From Haloquadratum sp. (GTDB lineage: Archaea; Halobacteriota; Halobacteria; Halobacteriales; Haloferacaceae), in contig JAQCNF010000108.1 of NCBI GenBank assembly GCA_028275165.1, forward strand, positions 16,871 to 80,870: a stretch of DNA of 64,000 nt. Direction: 5' to 3'. Position 1 is the stretch's first letter. The number at the start of each line of letters is the position of its first letter. Positions 54,934 to 63,824 of this stretch are shown here, piece by piece. A model generated the notes under the pieces. That model was not told the DNA's origin and did not search any database. It saw only the letters and a list, made by a program, of their open reading frames with translations. The translations under genes were made by a program, and so were the position numbers.

Positions 54934-55581
54934 GCAGCCACGATACCATGAACGACTCTCTGGCCCACTGATTGTATGCAATTCACAATATTGCCAGTTT
55001 TGTATCTTTTCTGTGATACTCCCACGTTTCGCAGCACACCAGACCGTTCAGTACGCGTCTGTCGTCTGGTCGTCACGAGTCCGACACTGAGATACTTCAT
55101 CACCCGGCTCATCTGTACCGTGGACGTTCCTCAGGATATGTCTGGCAATTCCCAGTGAGTGCAAGACGAAAGCCCACGGCTTGAGCCGTAAAGCCGACAA
55201 CTGGGAAGGGATCCGCGCTCGGCTGGATATGTGAGCCGCCAAGGAAACGCGCAATCTTATCATCTCCACCGCTTCAGCCGTGGGAGGAGGTGAAAGTGGC
55301 TCAAGCAGAAAGCCCACGACGTAGGCGCGGATGTAGATTGAATTCGACACCAGCCTGTGGATTGTGCTCTCGAGTCCGATTCCGAGCTTGAGGGAAGCAT
55401 ACGCGCTCCGGAGCAAGAGGCTGCTATCTCGGTCGGGGAAGGTCGCACTGACACGACCACAACTTCACTTGTGGGAGGATGTCAGACGTTCCAACTGTCT
55501 CTTTTCACCTCCCGCCCAGAAATCGAACGCTGGGGAGGTATTCTGTAAGAGTTAACATGCGAGAATGGTTTAGCTACACCT
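54934..55581. other. Intergenic region with IS1341-derived remnants
   Basis: About 650 bases without a clear gene. It holds a left-end-like repeat (55161-55210) and a right-end-like hairpin (55262-55300) of the IS1341 type. A second piece with ttgtgggaggatgtcag at 55467-55484 looks similar. Open frames across 55321-55540 are short. They may include the decayed tail of a TnpB-type gene, which I cannot prove. Confidence 0.4.
55161..55300 (+). mobile_element. MITE-like remnant of an IS200/IS605 (IS1341-type) element
   Basis: The segment starts with gcaagacgaaagcccacggc, closely related over about 50 bases to 63684-63731, which precedes a tnpB gene and so looks like a left end. It finishes about 90 bases later with a ccgcttcagccgtgggagga hairpin typical of right ends. 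Nothing in between codes for a transposase. An internally deleted, non-autonomous copy is the simplest reading. Confidence 0.5.
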
Positions 55582-55866
55582 GTGAGCGACTACGTTGTCG
55601 ATATCAAATCTTCCGCCCGCCGCCGCAACGGCGCGGTTGGGGAGGTGGTCCAGCGTGCTGGGACGCACCATCGATTTGATACCCGGGCGGATGCAGATGC
55701 GTGGGCTGAAAGATTAGCTATGCGTGGAGGAGCAAACGTATGGGTTCGACGAGCTAATCCAAATGACCGCTCCAACGTTGATGGATATCTCATTAGTCGT
55801 GAGCGTTCGCCATACCAACTTTTCCAGCAGGATGAAACCATACAGGTTGAGCAATCGACGCTATAG
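55582..55866 (+). CDS. Conserved-looking hypothetical protein (94 aa)
   Basis: The protein starts with GTG and reads MSDYVVDIKSSARRRNGAVG. It has HHRFDTRADADAWAERLAMR and ANVWVRRANPNDRSNVDGYL, an alpha-beta pattern (strand, helix with Ala/Trp, strand) like small haloarchaeal domains. No catalytic motif or signal is visible. Composition is that of a real haloarchaeal gene. Function unknown; the neighbours (IS remnants, tRNA-Ser) give no hint. Confidence 0.6.
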   Translation: MSDYVVDIKSSARRRNGAVGEVVQRAGTHHRFDTRADADAWAERLAMRGGANVWVRRANPNDRSNVDGYLISRERSPYQLFQQDETIQVEQSTL

Positions 55867-56040
55867 CTCATGCTCCGTCTGCCGAAGCCAGGTCTGCGGT
55901 TGAGACAGGTATCTCAAGTTGCAGTTCGTAATCTGTGAGAATGCCCGATGGTAATATAGCCATATTCCAACGGTGAAGACTGACATCTGACCGGAGCATA
56001 TTGAATGTCAGCCCTATCAAGAAGACGAATGTGTCGTAAG

Positions 56041-56125
56041 CGCCGAGGGTGAGATTTGAACTCACGAGTCCGAATGGACAGCAGATTTCGAATCTGCCGC
56101 CTTGACCAGGCTAGGCTACCTCGGC
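56041..56125 (-). tRNA. tRNA-Ser (CGA)
   Basis: Read on the minus strand, an 85-base class II tRNA forms. The acceptor stem is GCCGAGG/CCTCGGC with discriminator G, and the anticodon stem-loop GCAGA-TTCGAAA-TCTGC gives anticodon CGA. A long variable arm (TGTCC-ATTC-GGACT) and a T arm with GTTCAAATC complete it. The long variable arm and discriminator G agree with serine. No intron or encoded CCA. Confidence 0.93.
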
Positions 56126-56181
56126 ACGTTTCAAACATGCATACAGGATATCTAATGGGTTTCGGTTCCACCGCGCGCGTC

Positions 56182-56643
56182 TCAATGTGTCTCTGCAACT
56201 GCTGCTAACTCGCTGATCGTCGTTGACTCACGGAGTGCCCCGATATCTGTATACCACGCCCCACGAACGCCTTGTCGATCATTTTTGACTGGGTCTTCAA
56301 GTGGGATCAATGACTCAAACTCGAAGACAATGACAGAGTCACAATCACTGAATGGATCGATTAACTGCTTCCAGTCCGTTGGCGTCAGTGGTCCCTGCTC
56401 TCCTCGAGTCTGAGGTGTTCGTGCAGTGACTCTCGCGTAATGGGTAATAGCAGACACAGGTGCTGTGCGGTACAACGCAAGATATGAAAATGAACGCTCA
56501 GTCCGTGGGTACGTAGCAGGGGATGGATATACCCCATCGCGACACCGCTGGAATGTATCGGGTTGAGTGGCCACAACACATACGTCGGCAGCACTTGGCG
56601 CATCGTCTTCAGGTGTGTCCTTCGCGAATCGATCAAGATCCAT
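56182..56643 (-). CDS. Conserved-looking hypothetical protein
   Basis: From ATG 56643 the 153-residue acidic protein begins MDLDRFAKDTPEDD. It has ADVCVVATQPDTFQRCRDGV, SFSYLALYRTAPVSAITHYA and WKQLIDPFSDCDSVIVFEFE, and ends after a GVRGAWYTDIGAL segment. It has no membrane helix or known catalytic motif. The frame is open further upstream to 56703, where 20 Gln/Ser/His-rich residues seem unlikely to be coding. It is divergent from the ABC transporter pair. I do not recognise the family. Confidence 0.65.
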   Translation of the reverse strand: MDLDRFAKDTPEDDAPSAADVCVVATQPDTFQRCRDGVYPSPATYPRTERSFSYLALYRTAPVSAITHYARVTARTPQTRGEQGPLTPTDWKQLIDPFSDCDSVIVFEFESLIPLEDPVKNDRQGVRGAWYTDIGALRESTTISELAAVAETH

Positions 56644-56836
56644 ATCATCTAAGATGTCTGTACTCAAATGGAACTTCTGTTGTTGAGAGTGAGACGAAGG
56701 CATTCGAGCAAGAAGACGACAAGATTACAAACCGCAGCACTCCATGGATCCGTCCTTCGCCTGTGACAAGCGCAAAGGATGCCAAATCCACGTATGAGAC
56801 GCGCGGCTTTTGATGATTGAGTGCGTTTTAATCTTA

Positions 56837-57799
56837 ATGCAATCACAGAGTGCATCGGCACAGACAGCACTCAGTGTAACGGCTCTCTCGAAGCAATTTG
56901 GTCGAGGAGAGACTGCAATTCAAGCAGTTGATGACGTTTCATTCGAGATTCATCCTGGAGAGATCGTTGGACTACTCGGGCCGAATGGAGCGGGAAAAAC
57001 GACACTGATTAAATCGATTCTTGGAACAGTTATTCCTGATGAAGGAGGTGTCAATATTTACGGTCACTCAGTTGCAGATGCCCCCCGACAGGCATATGCC
57101 GACGTTGATGTCTTGTTTGAGGGTGCACGAAACGATTATTGGCGATTGACGGTTCGAGAAAATCTTCGATATTTTGCGACAATCAGCGGAGTTCACCCTG
57201 ATAGTGTTACCAAAGAGCATGACCGACTCTTAGAGCAGTTTGAGCTCGCTGCAGAAGCAGACACCCCTGTTCGGTCACTCTCCCGTGGAATGAAACAAAA
57301 AGTCTCACTCGCAAGCGTATTAGCGAGTGGTGCGCGATTACTTATTCTCGATGAACCGACACTCGGGTTAGACGTCGCAGCGACTCGGACGCTCCGACGT
57401 GAACTGCAGCGCCTGGCATCTGATACCGACCGGGCGATTATCCTCAGCAGTCACGACATGTCCGTGATTGAGAGCCTCTGCAATCGAGTTCTCCTCTTCG
57501 TTGATGGAGATCTTCGCGCTGATACTCAGGTTGAATCTCTTCTCAATTCGAGCGAGACCCAGCATGTCGAACTGACAGCTTCACCAATCGATTCGGCGAC
57601 TCAACAGCGGCTCAGTTCGTGTTCTCAACTTGTCGAGCAGGATGATACTGCCGTTCGGCTTCGAACCAAAGCAACGACATCAACACTATGTGAGACGCTC
57701 AATCACCTCGAAATGGCAGGAGCGAGTATCAAATCAATCGAAACGACTGACCCAGATCTTGAATCGGTCTTCGTCGAACTGACGAGTGATGACTCATGA
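56837..57799 (+). CDS. ABC transporter ATP-binding protein (ABC-2 exporter type)
   Basis: The 320-residue ATPase has Walker A LLGPNGAGKTTLIKSIL near residue 45, a Q-loop region, the signature VRSLSRGMKQKVSLASVLAS near 150, Walker B LLILDEPTLGLDVAAT near 175 and the H-loop ILSSHDMSVIE near 205. A C-terminal extension of about 90 residues is typical of exporters of drugs, lipids or polysaccharides. ATG 56837 is preferred over 56810. The stop overlaps the permease start by four bases. The substrate is unknown. Confidence 0.9.
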   Translation: MQSQSASAQTALSVTALSKQFGRGETAIQAVDDVSFEIHPGEIVGLLGPNGAGKTTLIKSILGTVIPDEGGVNIYGHSVADAPRQAYADVDVLFEGARNDYWRLTVRENLRYFATISGVHPDSVTKEHDRLLEQFELAAEADTPVRSLSRGMKQKVSLASVLASGARLLILDEPTLGLDVAATRTLRRELQRLASDTDRAIILSSHDMSVIESLCNRVLLFVDGDLRADTQVESLLNSSETQHVELTASPIDSATQQRLSSCSQLVEQDDTAVRLRTKATTSTLCETLNHLEMAGASIKSIETTDPDLESVFVELTSDDS

Positions 57800-58587
57800 G
57801 CGCTGAAGCAACATCTGCTGGATATCTCACACTGATCCGAGCAGTGCTATATCGAGAGGCACTATTATTCATCCGGTATCCGGCAAATGCAATTGGAGGT
57901 ATCGTGGTTGCACTCTTCTTTTTTATTGTCGTTTTCTATGGTGGGCAGTTACTTGCAGGACAAGCACTCGATGATTCAATCGAAGGAATTGTCATTGGCT
58001 ACTTTTTATGGACACTATCTGCAGGTGCATACGCGTCAATATCGAATGATATCGGAAGTGAAGTACAGTGGGGTACGCTTGAGCGGCATATTACGACACC
58101 GTTTGGATTTGCACCCGTCGCTTTTTTGAAGGGGGTTGCAAAACTTATTCGCACGTTTGTTACCTCAACAATTATCTTAGGATGTATGCTGGTTATCTCA
58201 GGAACCAGTTTAGAATTTGCTCCTCTGACGACGATTATTGTTGCTGGATTAAGTGTTAGTTCTGTGTTAGGTGTTGGCTTTGCTGCAGGTGGCGTAACAG
58301 TGCTATACAAGCGGATAGGATCGTGGCTTGGACTGCTTCAGTTTGGATTCGTTGGGCTTGTCTCGGCGCCTGTGCTGGCAGTTCCCTCGCTTCGATATCT
58401 TCCGTTAGCGCACGGGAGTGCTATGCTTCAACAGGTAATGCGTGATGGGACGCGATTATGGGAGTTCTCACCTGGTGCAGTCGGTCTACTTATCGCAGTT
58501 GCAGTGGGGTATCTTGGTGGTGGATACCTCATTTTCGAGCTCACCACCCAGCGTGCGCGTAAACTTGGCGTGCTGGGCGACTACTGA
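57796..58587 (+). CDS. ABC transporter permease (ABC-2 type)
   Basis: The 263-residue protein has six hydrophobic helices in the ABC-2 pattern. The N-terminal cytoplasmic helix holds YREALLFIRYPANAIGGIVV, and a late segment has LPLAHGSAMLQQVMRDGTRL. It overlaps the ATPase gene by ATGA, so the two form one exporter. No substrate-binding protein is present, which fits export. Directly downstream, a 200-base gap leads to the photolyase gene. Confidence 0.87.
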   Translation: MSAEATSAGYLTLIRAVLYREALLFIRYPANAIGGIVVALFFFIVVFYGGQLLAGQALDDSIEGIVIGYFLWTLSAGAYASISNDIGSEVQWGTLERHITTPFGFAPVAFLKGVAKLIRTFVTSTIILGCMLVISGTSLEFAPLTTIIVAGLSVSSVLGVGFAAGGVTVLYKRIGSWLGLLQFGFVGLVSAPVLAVPSLRYLPLAHGSAMLQQVMRDGTRLWEFSPGAVGLLIAVAVGYLGGGYLIFELTTQRARKLGVLGDY

Positions 58588-58799
58588 CCACGCCGAGCGC
58601 TGAGTCAGCAGCCAGTGTTCGCATCAGTACCCCACTGTACGAGAGGCCCTGCAGTGAATGGAGCGAAAGATGTCATGAGACGACTTGGATGGGGCATTTG
58701 CTGTGCTGAACCCTTCAGACATTGTCATACACGCCGCTCCAGAGAATGAATCGAAAAATGAGTCGATGGGTTCACTCTTGTCCAGATATAATTATCTGT

Positions 58800-60185
58800 A
58801 TGAATATCTTCTGGCACCGCCGCGACCTGCGCACTGTCGATAACGCTGGACTATCTGCGGCGTCCCGAGATGGAAGTGTTCTTCCAATATACATCTATGA
58901 CCCTGATCTGTTCAAAAAGATCGGTGCGCGCCAGCAAGCGTTCTGGCTGGCAGGCGTCCAAGCACTCAAGACGATCTACCAAGAGCGCGATAGTGACTTA
59001 CTTGTCCGCATTGGGTCGCCAGCAGATATTATCCCTGAACTGGTTGATGAGTACGATATCGAGACCGTCTATTGTAACTCCCACTACCGACCCGGACGGC
59101 GGACACGAAGACAGCACGTCGAGCGTGAGTTAGCTGCGAGTGATGCATCTCTTGACGCGCGAACAGACCACGTACTTGTTGACCCCGGTCGACTTGATTC
59201 ATCATACACAAGTCATAGCCAGTTCCACCGTGACTGGGAAACTGTTCCAAAACGCGGCCCGTATGATGCGCCTGATGCTGACCGACTGATTGGGATTTCA
59301 GATGGAAAAACAATCGCCGTCCCTGACGTTGATATATCACTTCCTCCAGCAGGTCCTGAGGCAGCAGCAAAGCGATTCGATCGGTTCTGTAATCAGGCTT
59401 TATTTCAGTACAACGACATGCGAGATGACCTTCCAGCCGCGGTCGAGAATCCAACGACGAGCGTCTCACGGCTTTCACCATATATCTCAGGCGGGATGAT
59501 TGGCATTCGCAGCCTCTGGAACCGCACACAGAACCTGGCTGACTCAGTGTCTGGTCGTGAACGGCGAAATGCAGAGAAATTCCCGTACGAACTCTCTTGG
59601 CGCGAACAAAACTATCACCTGCTGTATTACAATCCAGATCTGGCTGTTGAGAATTACAATGAGTTCCCAAATCAAATGCAATGGCGTGAGGATGAAGACG
59701 ATTTCAATGCATGGACAGCGGGAGAAACCGGCTATCCGCTTGTCGACGCAGGAATGCGACAACTGAATCAAGAGGGATATATTCATAATCGTCCCCGTCA
59801 AGTCGTCGCCAGCTTCCTGTCTAAGCATCTACTGATTGACTGGCGCCGGGGGGCGCGATACTTTACCAAACAACTCATTGATCATGACTACGCCTCAAAC
59901 TATGGAAACTGGCAGTGGATAGCTTCAACGGGCACAGATTCAGTGGATGTACGAATCTTCGACCCAGTGAGCCAAATGGCAAAGTATGACGATGGGGCAG
60001 CATTCGTTCGTCACTATGTCCCGGAGCTCTCTGATGTCCCGACTGAGGAGATAATCGAGTGGCCAACGCTCAACCATGGCAAACGGAATCGATTGTGTCC
60101 GGAGTACGCTGAGCCGATCGTAGACCGCAATAATGGGTACGAACGAGCACAGCAGCGATTTGAGAGAGCATTAGGCAAACGGTAA
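58800..60185 (+). CDS. phr: Deoxyribodipyrimidine photolyase (cryptochrome/photolyase family)
   Basis: The 461-residue flavoprotein repairs UV-induced pyrimidine dimers with blue light. The N-terminal antenna domain begins MNIFWHRRDLRTVDNAGLSA. The FAD-binding half shows SRLSPYISGGMIGIRSLW near 250 and PYELSWREQNYHLLYYNPD near 290. The core motifs are GYPLVDAGMRQLNQEGYIHN near 330, FLSKHLLIDWRRGARYF and YASNYGNWQWIASTGTD near 385. Length and motifs are those of a class I CPD photolyase. ATG 58800 matches the family start; the longer frame from 58722 is not needed. Confidence 0.94.
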   Translation: MNIFWHRRDLRTVDNAGLSAASRDGSVLPIYIYDPDLFKKIGARQQAFWLAGVQALKTIYQERDSDLLVRIGSPADIIPELVDEYDIETVYCNSHYRPGRRTRRQHVERELAASDASLDARTDHVLVDPGRLDSSYTSHSQFHRDWETVPKRGPYDAPDADRLIGISDGKTIAVPDVDISLPPAGPEAAAKRFDRFCNQALFQYNDMRDDLPAAVENPTTSVSRLSPYISGGMIGIRSLWNRTQNLADSVSGRERRNAEKFPYELSWREQNYHLLYYNPDLAVENYNEFPNQMQWREDEDDFNAWTAGETGYPLVDAGMRQLNQEGYIHNRPRQVVASFLSKHLLIDWRRGARYFTKQLIDHDYASNYGNWQWIASTGTDSVDVRIFDPVSQMAKYDDGAAFVRHYVPELSDVPTEEIIEWPTLNHGKRNRLCPEYAEPIVDRNNGYERAQQRFERALGKR

Positions 60186-60332
60186 CCTCCTCTTCGCCCT
60201 GAACTGTGCGATGTTTCTACACCGAGCAGTGCATCGCCACTTTCTGAGTGCAGCTCACCTCATATGCACTATATGCTTAGATAAATACATATAAGTTGGC
60301 GCAAAGCCATTTCTAAATTAGAGCGAATAATC

Positions 60333-61664
60333 ATGAAAGAGAACAGCAGTTCATTTTCTCGACGCAAATATCTAACGCTTACTGGGGCAGTCGTAGCCGG
60401 TATGGGAGGGCTCGCTGGGTGTGCTGGTGGTGATGGCGGCTCATCTGGTGATTCTGGTAGCGATGGTGGTTACTCCAGTGGTGGCTCTTCTGGGCCTGTT
60501 GAAATCCTACATGGGTGGACTGGCGGTGATGGTGCACGAGCTGCAGAAGCACTGGAGAGCGCATTCAACGAGGCGTACCCTGATGTGAACGCTGAATTTA
60601 ATGCGATCGGTGGTGGGGGGAACGAAAATCTTGATGCAGTCGTCGCGAATCGACTGCAGAGCAACGACCCACCGGGTACGTTCGCCAACTGGCCTGGCCC
60701 AAACCTAAAACGGTACGAAGGAGCACTTGGATCTGTTGACGATGTCTGGTCAGCGAATGAGTATGAGGATGTGATGATCGACGAGGCGAGGGATCTCCAC
60801 CGACAGAACGGCAGTTATAGAGCTGTGCCGCTCGGATCACATCGACTTAATTGCCTGTTTTATAATATCAGTGTTGTTGAGGAAGCAGGCGTAGATCCAG
60901 AGAGTTTGAACAGTGTATCAGCACTGGCCGACGCACTTGATACTGTAGCCAATAATACAGATAAAATCCCATTCACGCATGGAATGTCTGGGACGTGGAC
61001 AACCACCCAGTTATTTGAGGCAATGATGCTTGGTCAAGAAGGCTTTGATGCGTATATGGATTTCATTAACGGTGAGCCATCGAAAGGTGCTGTTCGAGCC
61101 ACATTTGAATCCACTGCCACCGTCTTGGACAATTATGTCAGTGATGACGCTTCCTCAATCGGGTTGACTGAATCAAATCAAAATATCATTAACGGCGATG
61201 CTGCCTTTATTCATCAAGGCAACTGGTGTGCAGGGGCTTATCGCAACGCTGAGGATTTCAGTTATAATGAAGACTGGGGATTCAAAACGTTCCCTGGCAC
61301 CGAAGGGATGTACTCACTCCACTTCGATTCCTTCCTCTATCCCGCTGACAATCCAACCCCTGAGGCGACGAAGACGTATCTAAAATTTGTCGGGAGTCAA
61401 GAAGCACAGATTGCATATAATCAATTTAAAGGTTCAATTCCAACTCGGACTGACGTCAGCTTAGATGAATTTGGACCATTCTTGAAAGAGACTGCCGAGG
61501 ACTTTGCGGAGGCAGACCAGCGGCCACCAAATCTCCAGCACGGTCTCGGCGTTTCGAGCGAGATACGAACTGCTCTCAATGAAGTCGTCTCCTCAGAGTT
61601 CACCGGCCCATATGACATTGAAGCGGCGACGCAGGGCTTTATCGACGCAGTATCCAGCTCATAA
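60333..61664 (+). CDS. Sugar ABC transporter substrate-binding lipoprotein
   Basis: The 443-residue protein carries a Tat signal with RR at residues 10-11 (SFSRRKYLTLTG). A lipobox (GLAGC) sets cysteine 30 as the lipid anchor, followed by a Gly/Ser/Asp linker. The mature part has the periplasmic-binding fold of family 1 carbohydrate binders: VEILHGWTGGDGARAAEALE, FANWPGPNLKRYEG, and AAFIHQGNWCAGAYRNAED near 290. It sits on the outside of the cell and hands a sugar to the two permeases encoded next. The sugar is not known. Confidence 0.92.
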   Translation: MKENSSSFSRRKYLTLTGAVVAGMGGLAGCAGGDGGSSGDSGSDGGYSSGGSSGPVEILHGWTGGDGARAAEALESAFNEAYPDVNAEFNAIGGGGNENLDAVVANRLQSNDPPGTFANWPGPNLKRYEGALGSVDDVWSANEYEDVMIDEARDLHRQNGSYRAVPLGSHRLNCLFYNISVVEEAGVDPESLNSVSALADALDTVANNTDKIPFTHGMSGTWTTTQLFEAMMLGQEGFDAYMDFINGEPSKGAVRATFESTATVLDNYVSDDASSIGLTESNQNIINGDAAFIHQGNWCAGAYRNAEDFSYNEDWGFKTFPGTEGMYSLHFDSFLYPADNPTPEATKTYLKFVGSQEAQIAYNQFKGSIPTRTDVSLDEFGPFLKETAEDFAEADQRPPNLQHGLGVSSEIRTALNEVVSSEFTGPYDIEAATQGFIDAVSSS

Positions 61665-61690
61665 ATCAAACTGAATCACACGCAAGCCTG

Positions 61691-62710
61691 ATGTCTCGAA
61701 TTTCCGATTATCTCAACCGAGTGTTCAGTGACAGAACTGCCGACGAGACGCGCACAGACGGTGGTGTTGTAGCCGGTGAGGATCGTACTGAGAGAGGCTC
61801 AGCTGATCGACTCTTTGACCGTATCAATGCCCGATTCGGAGACGATTTTGTTGAATCGCTACCATTCTGGTTCCCGCCGTTCTTTCTCGTTGGGCTGTTC
61901 GTTTATGGAGCTATCCTGTGGAATCTTCTCATCTCACTGACTGATTATGAGGGATTTGCACAGGCGCCGGACTACTCCAATCTTGATTTTGAGATGTATG
62001 TACGCGCGGTGTCTGACTCCGGCACTGTTGATGCAGCCCTGAATACAATCATTCTATTAGTTGTCTTTACGCTGGCAACGCTAATAGTCGGGCTTGGCCT
62101 GGCAATACTCATCGATCGTGGGATTCGGTTTGAGAATACATTCCGGACTATCTACCTGTTGCCAATGAGCCTCTCGTTCGTTGTCACGGCGCAATTTTGG
62201 CTGTGGATGTATAATTATAACAGTGGAATTGTTAACCTCGCTTTCGGGACATTTGGTATTGGCCCAATCGACTGGATAGGAAATCAACAGATTGTCCTCT
62301 GGGCGGTTATTTTCGCACTGATGTGGCAATTTTCTGGTTATGCGATGGTTGTCTACCTCGCAGGACTGCGAGCGATCCCAAATGAACATTACGAGGCCGC
62401 AAAGGTTGATGGCGCATCAACATTGAAGATGTACTGGCGGGTAATCATTCCGCAACTCAAAAGCGCAACAATTGGGGCGGCAGTAGTGCTTATGGTATTT
62501 GCACTCAAAGCGTTTGATTTCCTATACTCACTGACGGCAAATTACCGTCCGCCGAATGGAGCCGATATCTTGGCAACAAAGATGGTCCGTGAAGCGTACT
62601 CAAATCAGAACTGGGCGTATGCTGCAGCGATTGCAATCATTCTCTTCTTTATGGCGCTGTCTGTCATTGGCCCGTATTTGACGTATCAATATCGACGAGG
62701 CAATTTATGA
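61691..62710 (+). CDS. Sugar ABC transporter permease (MalF-like)
   Basis: The 339-residue protein has a cytoplasmic N-terminus of about 60 residues and six membrane helices. The binding-protein-dependent transport motif reads EAAKVDGASTLKMYWRVIIP near residue 236 (EAA loop, which contacts the ATPase). It follows the binding protein by 26 bases and overlaps the next permease by four. It is a typical MalF/LacF-type subunit. Confidence 0.9.
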   Translation: MSRISDYLNRVFSDRTADETRTDGGVVAGEDRTERGSADRLFDRINARFGDDFVESLPFWFPPFFLVGLFVYGAILWNLLISLTDYEGFAQAPDYSNLDFEMYVRAVSDSGTVDAALNTIILLVVFTLATLIVGLGLAILIDRGIRFENTFRTIYLLPMSLSFVVTAQFWLWMYNYNSGIVNLAFGTFGIGPIDWIGNQQIVLWAVIFALMWQFSGYAMVVYLAGLRAIPNEHYEAAKVDGASTLKMYWRVIIPQLKSATIGAAVVLMVFALKAFDFLYSLTANYRPPNGADILATKMVREAYSNQNWAYAAAIAIILFFMALSVIGPYLTYQYRRGNL

Positions 62711-63603
62711 ACGCGAACAATCTCCGCAGGCGAGTTGATACTGGCCGGCTCGGACTCTACACTCTGTTGATAGCGTTAATTGTCCTATATCTTACTCCAA
62801 TTGAGACAGGGCTGGTCACGTCATTCAAAACAAGCAGTGCTATTACTGGAACGGCACCGTATACGCCTCCACTGTCGGGTAATGCGACGCTGGAAAAGTG
62901 GCAAATTGCGATTGATGCGTTGCTGCGCGGTATGGGTAACAGTTTGTTGTACGCAGTGCCGGCAACGATCATCTCAGCCTTCTTTGGGAGCATCGCAGCG
63001 TATGGGTTAACAATCACCAACTGGAAGATGAGATATAAACTCCCGCTGCTCGCACTTTTCGTTGCTGGTATCTTTATTCCGTATCAGGCGGTACTGGTGC
63101 CACTAAGCCAGTTCTGGGCACAAATTGCCCCACTTGAAGAGTGGCTTTCATTCGTGTGGGCACTCGGAGTAAACACTGATTACGTTGGCATCCTGGAGCT
63201 TATTATTACTCATGTTGCATATGGGATACCCATCTGCACCATTCTGTTTCGTTCCTATTACAAAAATATCTCAACCGAAATGGTCGAATCAGCTCGCCTC
63301 AATGGAGCGACGCTCAGGAGGGTCTACCAGCGGATTGTCTTCCCGCTCTCGACACCAATGTTTGCTGTCGTGCTCATCTATCAGTTTACGCAAATATGGA
63401 ATGACCTCCTGTTCACGCTCATCCTTGTCGCAAGCGAGTCCAGTGCTGCTGCTCCTGTGGTTTTGATACTCGCAGGGTTGGGCCAGTCACTTGAAGGACA
63501 GGACTTTGGCCTTCGTATGGCTGGCGCGTTTTTCGCTGCTCTTCCGACGCTTGGCGTCTACATTATGTTCGGCGAAGAGTTTGCTGAAGGAGTCGCAACG
63601 TGA
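62707..63603 (+). CDS. Sugar ABC transporter permease (MalG-like)
   Basis: The 298-residue protein has six membrane helices and the EAA-loop motif ESARLNGATLRRVYQRIVFP near residue 195. PYQAVLVPLSQF is near 120. It completes the permease pair of the sugar importer. The ATP-binding subunit that usually follows is not found in the rest of the window. Instead there is a repeat end and a tnpB gene. Confidence 0.9.
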   Translation: MNANNLRRRVDTGRLGLYTLLIALIVLYLTPIETGLVTSFKTSSAITGTAPYTPPLSGNATLEKWQIAIDALLRGMGNSLLYAVPATIISAFFGSIAAYGLTITNWKMRYKLPLLALFVAGIFIPYQAVLVPLSQFWAQIAPLEEWLSFVWALGVNTDYVGILELIITHVAYGIPICTILFRSYYKNISTEMVESARLNGATLRRVYQRIVFPLSTPMFAVVLIYQFTQIWNDLLFTLILVASESSAAAPVVLILAGLGQSLEGQDFGLRMAGAFFAALPTLGVYIMFGEEFAEGVAT

Positions 63604-63682
63604 TCTCGACTCACTATCAGTATCTGAACAGCTAAACCAGCATATCGCACACACCTGCAGAGACGTCCAGAACTGAGAACAC

Positions 63683-63735
63683 GTGCAAGGCAGAAGCATA
63701 CAGCTTGAGCTGTGGAAGCTGACAGCTGGGAAACT
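63683..63735 (+). repeat. Left-end-like repeat of an IS1341-type element
   Basis: The sequence gtgcaaggcagaagcataca then gcttgagctg, gaagctgacagctgggaa matches 55159-55209 over about 50 bases with mostly C/T and G/A differences. It holds the small inverted repeat cagcttgagctg. Its place about 95 bases before the tnpB start suggests it is the element's left end. Confidence 0.5.
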
Positions 63736-63824
63736 CACCACACTCGAACGTTCGGCTGTATATTTGATATTAAACACAGTCTCTAAGTTGATTCGTCACA
63801 TATTATGTTATGTACCGTAGAACA

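Noticed and set aside
55357..55548. Short plus-strand frames that might be the tail of a tnpB gene
   Set aside because: Too short and without the zinc finger or catalytic motifs; kept only as a possibility in the remnant region.
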